This document shows, in pieces, positions 30,230 through 33,808 of a stretch of 33,808 bases of DNA; position 1 is the first letter of the stretch, and each line of letters starts with the position of its first letter. The notes under the pieces are model-generated. The model saw only the letters and a list, made by a program, of their open reading frames with translations. It made no database searches and had not been told where the DNA came from. Source of the DNA: Oscillospiraceae bacterium (lineage in GTDB: Bacteria; Bacillota; Clostridia; Oscillospirales; Ruminococcaceae); NCBI GenBank assembly GCA_016291435.1, contig JAEEXH010000026.1:1-33808 (forward strand), written 5' to 3'. Made by a program: the position numbers and the translations under genes.

Positions 30230-33200
30230 TCAGCTCCAGTGGATTTCAGATGTATCAAAGCCGTGCTGTCCGAGGATCTGTTCAGTATCGCGCCAGCCGA
30301 TATAGGGCTGCTGTACCGGCAGCTGGACAGGCTGCTCGAAAAACTGCTTGAGTTTTGCAGCGCCCCACTGTTCAAGGAATTTATCCGTATACATCAGGAT
30401 CGCTTTGATCTTGGAAACAGTGACCTTTGAACCGTTTGCAAGTGTAAGCTCCATCTTGCCGAATCTCTGCGCCATTCTCTCAAGCACGACATCGTAGGGC
30501 TCCGATCCGTTTGCGATCTGCAAATCTCTTGCGAGTTCAAGCACAGAATCGGCATAAGCGTCTGTGCCAGGCAGATTTCCGACAACCGCTTCATAAACAT
30601 CCTGATCCACTATCGGGGGTTTGAAATTCAGCGGTCCGTTGATTAAGTATTTGCTGACTGCAATTTTGAGTGTTCTCCGGGTCATATCCTTCATCGTTTC
30701 CCGAATGATTCTCCACCACAGGCTGGCTTCCGGTGTCTGTCCTTCCTCTTGTGCATCGTACTCGTTCTTGATTTCGAGCACCGTATTTTTGAGCGCACTC
30801 ACCAGAGAAGCAAGAACGAGCACCTTGACGAGCGCTTTCCAATCAGCTTTATCCGCATCTTTCAGCATCAAACCGGACAGCGTGTCTTCCATGATCCTGA
30901 GAAAACGACTCGGGTCCAGCAGAGACATATAATCAAAGGGGACATCCCAGAAATAGGCCACGCTTGCATCTGCAGCAATTTCCTCCAGATATGTCTTCAG
31001 CGGAGACACGATGGCATCAACCAGATCGGAATCCAGCGGGGGCTGACGAGTCTCACAGTATATTTTCAGGAGCATTCCGAACGCTGTATCGCACGCCCAT
31101 TTTACGCCAGTCAGACAGACGATCTTTTTGCCGTATTCAACAGCCTTCGACATTTCCTCTCTGTAAATGAACTCCTGACGCTGCATTCCGTAATCAAAGA
31201 TCCAGTGTCTCATGCGGCTGAGATCCGCTGTGGGAACGGATGCCTTCCGCTGCATAAGCATATCGACCGCGGTTTTGGCGTCTGTTTCTTCAAGATCCAT
31301 CAATCTGATCAGCCGGAACAGACTTGCAAGCTCCTTATGCCGTGCACGGAATTCAGAATCCCTGGGCTCACCGTATACACCGACCGGAATTGTACCCTCG
31401 GCGTTCTCATGGCCTCTCCCTGCTGCAGCAAACACTTTCATGTCATATCGCAGCACATCGTCCGGCTTTTCGACCAACGCAGGCATCTCCGGCTGGAAGA
31501 GGATCATCTCTATATGATCCGTACTGTCATTTGAAACTGATTTTGCCGTCAGTCTGCATTCAAGCCGGATCTTTGCATCGTTGACCGAATTGGTCGTGAA
31601 TACTTCGTTTGCTTTACCGGAGACATGTGCGAAGGAACAGTTCACCGCCTGACAGCCATAAATGTCAACAAACTCATAGCCGTATTTGACAGGAAGTATT
31701 GTCGGCTTGAGTCCGGGTTTGTTTTCTTCGATCAGCTCATTGGTGTAAAGCTCCGCATACTCTGTGCTCTTCTGCCGTTCATCGCAGAGACGGAGGTCAT
31801 AGAAGAAGCCTCTCGGGAAGATCTCGACCGGGAAAACAGAGGTCTGTGTGACCTTGCCTGCGGAAGCTGTGATGTTCAACTGTATGACCTCTGAACGACA
31901 GAACAGCGTTTCCGGTTTCTTTGTGCGGTTGTCCAGAATGACTGTGAACAGGAACTCCTGCTCGGTCATTGCCTCGCCGGCAACAGTATTTTTCTTCAGC
32001 AACACAGCGGGCTGCGTCACAAGGTCTTTGCTGCCGCTCGACACGGTCAATGCAGGCTGCTGATAAAAACCTTTTACTGCAATGCAGAGCTTTGTATTGA
32101 TATCCTCTCCGGTAAACAGTTTATGAGAAGGTATGCCGCGCACTCGTCCGGAATTCGCTTCAACAACATATTGTCCGCCGAGCTTGATTCTTCTTGCGAT
32201 TTCTCCGTTCTGCTTAAAGTACACCAGCGCGATCTCCCGTGTCAGGTCAAGCTTGAATTTCACCCGCTCGCGGAACTCGCCACCCTTGCCGGTGAAAGTA
32301 AAGACCACAGATGCAGTCTCGCTGTCAACCGGATGTGTCAGGCTGGCAGATACTCTCATAAGCCTGCGGTCGCCGGACAGTGCAGTGCGGATATCCAGTT
32401 CCTCGGAGCTGACCTTGATCTTCGCGGTAAGCTCGTTGGCATCGTGTGTCTGACCGGTGACGGTATGGATCTGAATGATTTTTGCGGTGAGATGGTACTT
32501 GCCGCCGGGACTGATCGTATCCCCGAAGTCCTTGCCGATGACCATCTTGTAAATGACAGGATTCTTTTTCTTCTTGCTGCTGACCGCCGAAGCCACAGCA
32601 CCGCCGACGATCGCGGCACCGACTGCACCGGCAGCAGCCTTTTTCGCTGTATTGTTTTTGCCCGTCACAATATCAGGATCGATCACCGCACCGGAATCTG
32701 TGCCGTCAGTGGCTTCTGCGTCCTTATTTACGGTCTGTTCGATCCATTCGGTTGATTCGGCGGTGGTTTCTTCTGTCACCGCAGCGACCGGTTCCGTTTC
32801 CGATGTATCCACCCATTCGTATTCGTAAAAGGAGTTGATAAATCCGTTTTGGACAACAAGATGAAAACAGAAATAGAGGTGGCTGCAAGAACCGGTGTTT
32901 CCGGCCGGTATATCCTGCGTGAAAACGCCTGAAAAATCCTTTGTCAGAGAAGTGTAGCCGTCACTCTGGTCAAGGACAGGTTGGATTCTGTCATTTCCGT
33001 TACCCGCCTCCTTGAAAGTGGAAAAAGGATTAGAACGCGGATCCCATGTAAGATAAATATTTACATAACCGCCCGGATTTAATCTATGAGCACTGGTATC
33101 TGCTTCCAGATTAACATTGATGGATAACGATTCTCCCACTTCATAGCGTTCTTTGCTGTTAGGAAGCGGAGAGAATGTTACAAACATATCACCGTATTCA

Positions 33201-33808
33201 CCGTAACAGTCCTGGTGTCCCTTCTGACCGGGAGAATCCCCATACGGCCCGCGTATGTTGTGCTCAATCAGTTGATTGTGGACATGAAACCCACTTGCTG
33301 CATCGCCTTCGGCAGTCCGCCCGTCATAGATTGGGTCCTCCAGAAGATCCTCGTCAGTCCAATACTTCACATATTTCCAGTAGCCTGTCTCTTCGGCGCG
33401 AACAGGCAGCGTGAAGATCATCAGGGCATGACAGACCACCAGTGATACTGCCGCAAAAAAGGATAGCATCCGCGTCACATTTTTTCGGCCGTTCAGTATC
33501 AGCGCGACACCAGCAATCACTGCTGCCAGCAGGACGCCGTACCAGAACCAGCCGGTCATGCTGAGGGAAAACACGCCGCAGAGCAGCGCCGAGACTGCAA
33601 ATCCCGCCGCTGCACCGGCCAGAATCCCGCGGAAGCGCGCAGGCACGACTGTCCGCACGCCCTCTGCGCCCTTCTGCGCAGAAAGTGATGCGGCAAGCGA
33701 CGAAAAGAAGCCGTTTTTGACCGTCACGGCACGCAGTGCGAGCGCTGCACCGCTGATGCCGACCATCGTGCCGCTGAGACCGGCAGTTCCGGCCATGAAC
33801 GCATAGGC
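30230..33808 (-). CDS. Very large uncharacterised membrane/extracellular protein, N terminus outside the window
   Basis: An open frame of at least 1188 codons continues without a stop to the window edge, so the true start probably lies beyond it; the first in-window ATG is at 33796. The N-terminal part has at least three hydrophobic helices (about residues 55-76, 80-101, 109-133 counting from that ATG). A probably extracytoplasmic region with FSPLPNSKERYEVGESL and VNIYLTWDPRS follows, then a Thr/Glu-rich linker, another Gly/Ala-rich hydrophobic segment (about 388-410) before a Lys-rich run, then beta-rich repeats suggestive of Ig-like folds, and finally a long helical C-terminal domain. No catalytic motif is recognised. 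It may be a cell-surface or secretion-associated scaffold; function unknown. Confidence 0.85.
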   Translation of the reverse strand, partial: AYAFMAGTAGLSGTMVGISGAALALRAVTVKNGFFSSLAASLSAQKGAEGVRTVVPARFRGILAGAAAGFAVSALLCGVFSLSMTGWFWYGVLLAAVIAGVALILNGRKNVTRMLSFFAAVSLVVCHALMIFTLPVRAEETGYWKYVKYWTDEDLLEDPIYDGRTAEGDAASGFHVHNQLIEHNIRGPYGDSPGQKGHQDCYGEYGDMFVTFSPLPNSKERYEVGESLSINVNLEADTSAHRLNPGGYVNIYLTWDPRSNPFSTFKEAGNGNDRIQPVLDQSDGYTSLTKDFSGVFTQDIPAGNTGSCSHLYFCFHLVVQNGFINSFYEYEWVDTSETEPVAAVTEETTAESTEWIEQTVNKDAEATDGTDSGAVIDPDIVTGKNNTAKKAAAGAVGAAIVGGAVASAVSSKKKKNPVIYKMVIGKDFGDTISPGGKYHLTAKIIQIHTVTGQTHDANELTAKIKVSSEELDIRTALSGDRRLMRVSASLTHPVDSETASVVFTFTGKGGEFRERVKFKLDLTREIALVYFKQNGEIARRIKLGGQYVVEANSGRVRGIPSHKLFTGEDINTKLCIAVKGFYQQPALTVSSGSKDLVTQPAVLLKKNTVAGEAMTEQEFLFTVILDNRTKKPETLFCRSEVIQLNITASAGKVTQTSVFPVEIFPRGFFYDLRLCDERQKSTEYAELYTNELIEENKPGLKPTILPVKYGYEFVDIYGCQAVNCSFAHVSGKANEVFTTNSVNDAKIRLECRLTAKSVSNDSTDHIEMILFQPEMPALVEKPDDVLRYDMKVFAAAGRGHENAEGTIPVGVYGEPRDSEFRARHKELASLFRLIRLMDLEETDAKTAVDMLMQRKASVPTADLSRMRHWIFDYGMQRQEFIYREEMSKAVEYGKKIVCLTGVKWACDTAFGMLLKIYCETRQPPLDSDLVDAIVSPLKTYLEEIAADASVAYFWDVPFDYMSLLDPSRFLRIMEDTLSGLMLKDADKADWKALVKVLVLASLVSALKNTVLEIKNEYDAQEEGQTPEASLWWRIIRETMKDMTRRTLKIAVSKYLINGPLNFKPPIVDQDVYEAVVGNLPGTDAYADSVLELARDLQIANGSEPYDVVLERMAQRFGKMELTLANGSKVTVSKIKAILMYTDKFLEQWGAAKLKQFFEQPVQLPVQQPYIGWRDTEQILGQHGFDTSEIHWS

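Overview
The window looks like a chromosomal segment of a low-sporulation Clostridia, most likely an Oscillospiraceae/Ruminococcus-like gut or rumen bacterium. This is an inference from several signs: Firmicutes-type Shine-Dalgarno sites (AGGAGG), many near-consensus TTGACA-17-TATAAT promoters, Gram-positive lipoproteins, a CUT1 sugar transporter without its own ATPase, an EF-G-like paralogue, and a DUF6809-like protein. Base composition is GC-rich over housekeeping genes and clearly more AT-rich in 20.6-22 kb and 25.7-29.5 kb.

Layout. 1-2.9 kb: a copper-type P-ATPase behind a copy of a dispersed repeat. 2.9-6.7 kb: a three-gene CUT1 sugar ABC operon (binding lipoprotein, two permeases, minus strand) with a strong promoter, a structured leader and an intercistronic hairpin. 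7.0-10.2 kb: a DUF2185-like protein, a membrane-anchored helix-hairpin-helix (ComEA-like) protein, a fossil fragment of dipicolinate synthase A, an AraC regulator and an orphan OmpR-type response regulator. 10.3-12.6 kb: an EF-G-like GTPase behind a consensus promoter and a compact three-way-junction leader. 12.8-20.5 kb: an eight-gene minus-strand cluster in which pgk, tpiA and gpmI are interleaved with five uncharacterised membrane or TPR-like proteins, apparently read from one promoter upstream of pgk. 20.6-22.1 kb: a divergent lipoprotein/XRE-regulator pair with two matching TAGGACA-N3-TGTCCTA palindromes. 22.2-25.8 kb: a heterodimeric ABC exporter. 25.84-26.0 kb: tRNA-Trp with promoter and terminator.

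26.0-29.5 kb is the accessory-looking part. About 900 bp after tRNA-Trp has no convincing protein gene, but carries a consensus minus-strand promoter driving a roughly 550-nt, hairpin-rich stretch that I interpret as a large structured non-coding RNA. Next comes an XRE regulator bracketed on each side by a pair of TGACA-N4-TGTCA palindromes with identical 38-bp spacing. Then come a CoiA-like nuclease-type protein, a small ribbon-helix-helix-like protein, and a divergent 28-aa/84-aa ORF pair whose promoter shares a palindrome with the ribbon-helix-helix promoter. A short tandem GGAAA array follows. 29.5-33.8 kb: two uncharacterised membrane proteins, the larger running off the window edge.

The strongest leads are the candidate large ncRNA, the three separate regulator/palindrome modules, the dpaA fossil, the membrane/TPR genes embedded in the glycolytic operon, and the EF-G leader structure. 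No database search was possible; family names rest on motif recognition.
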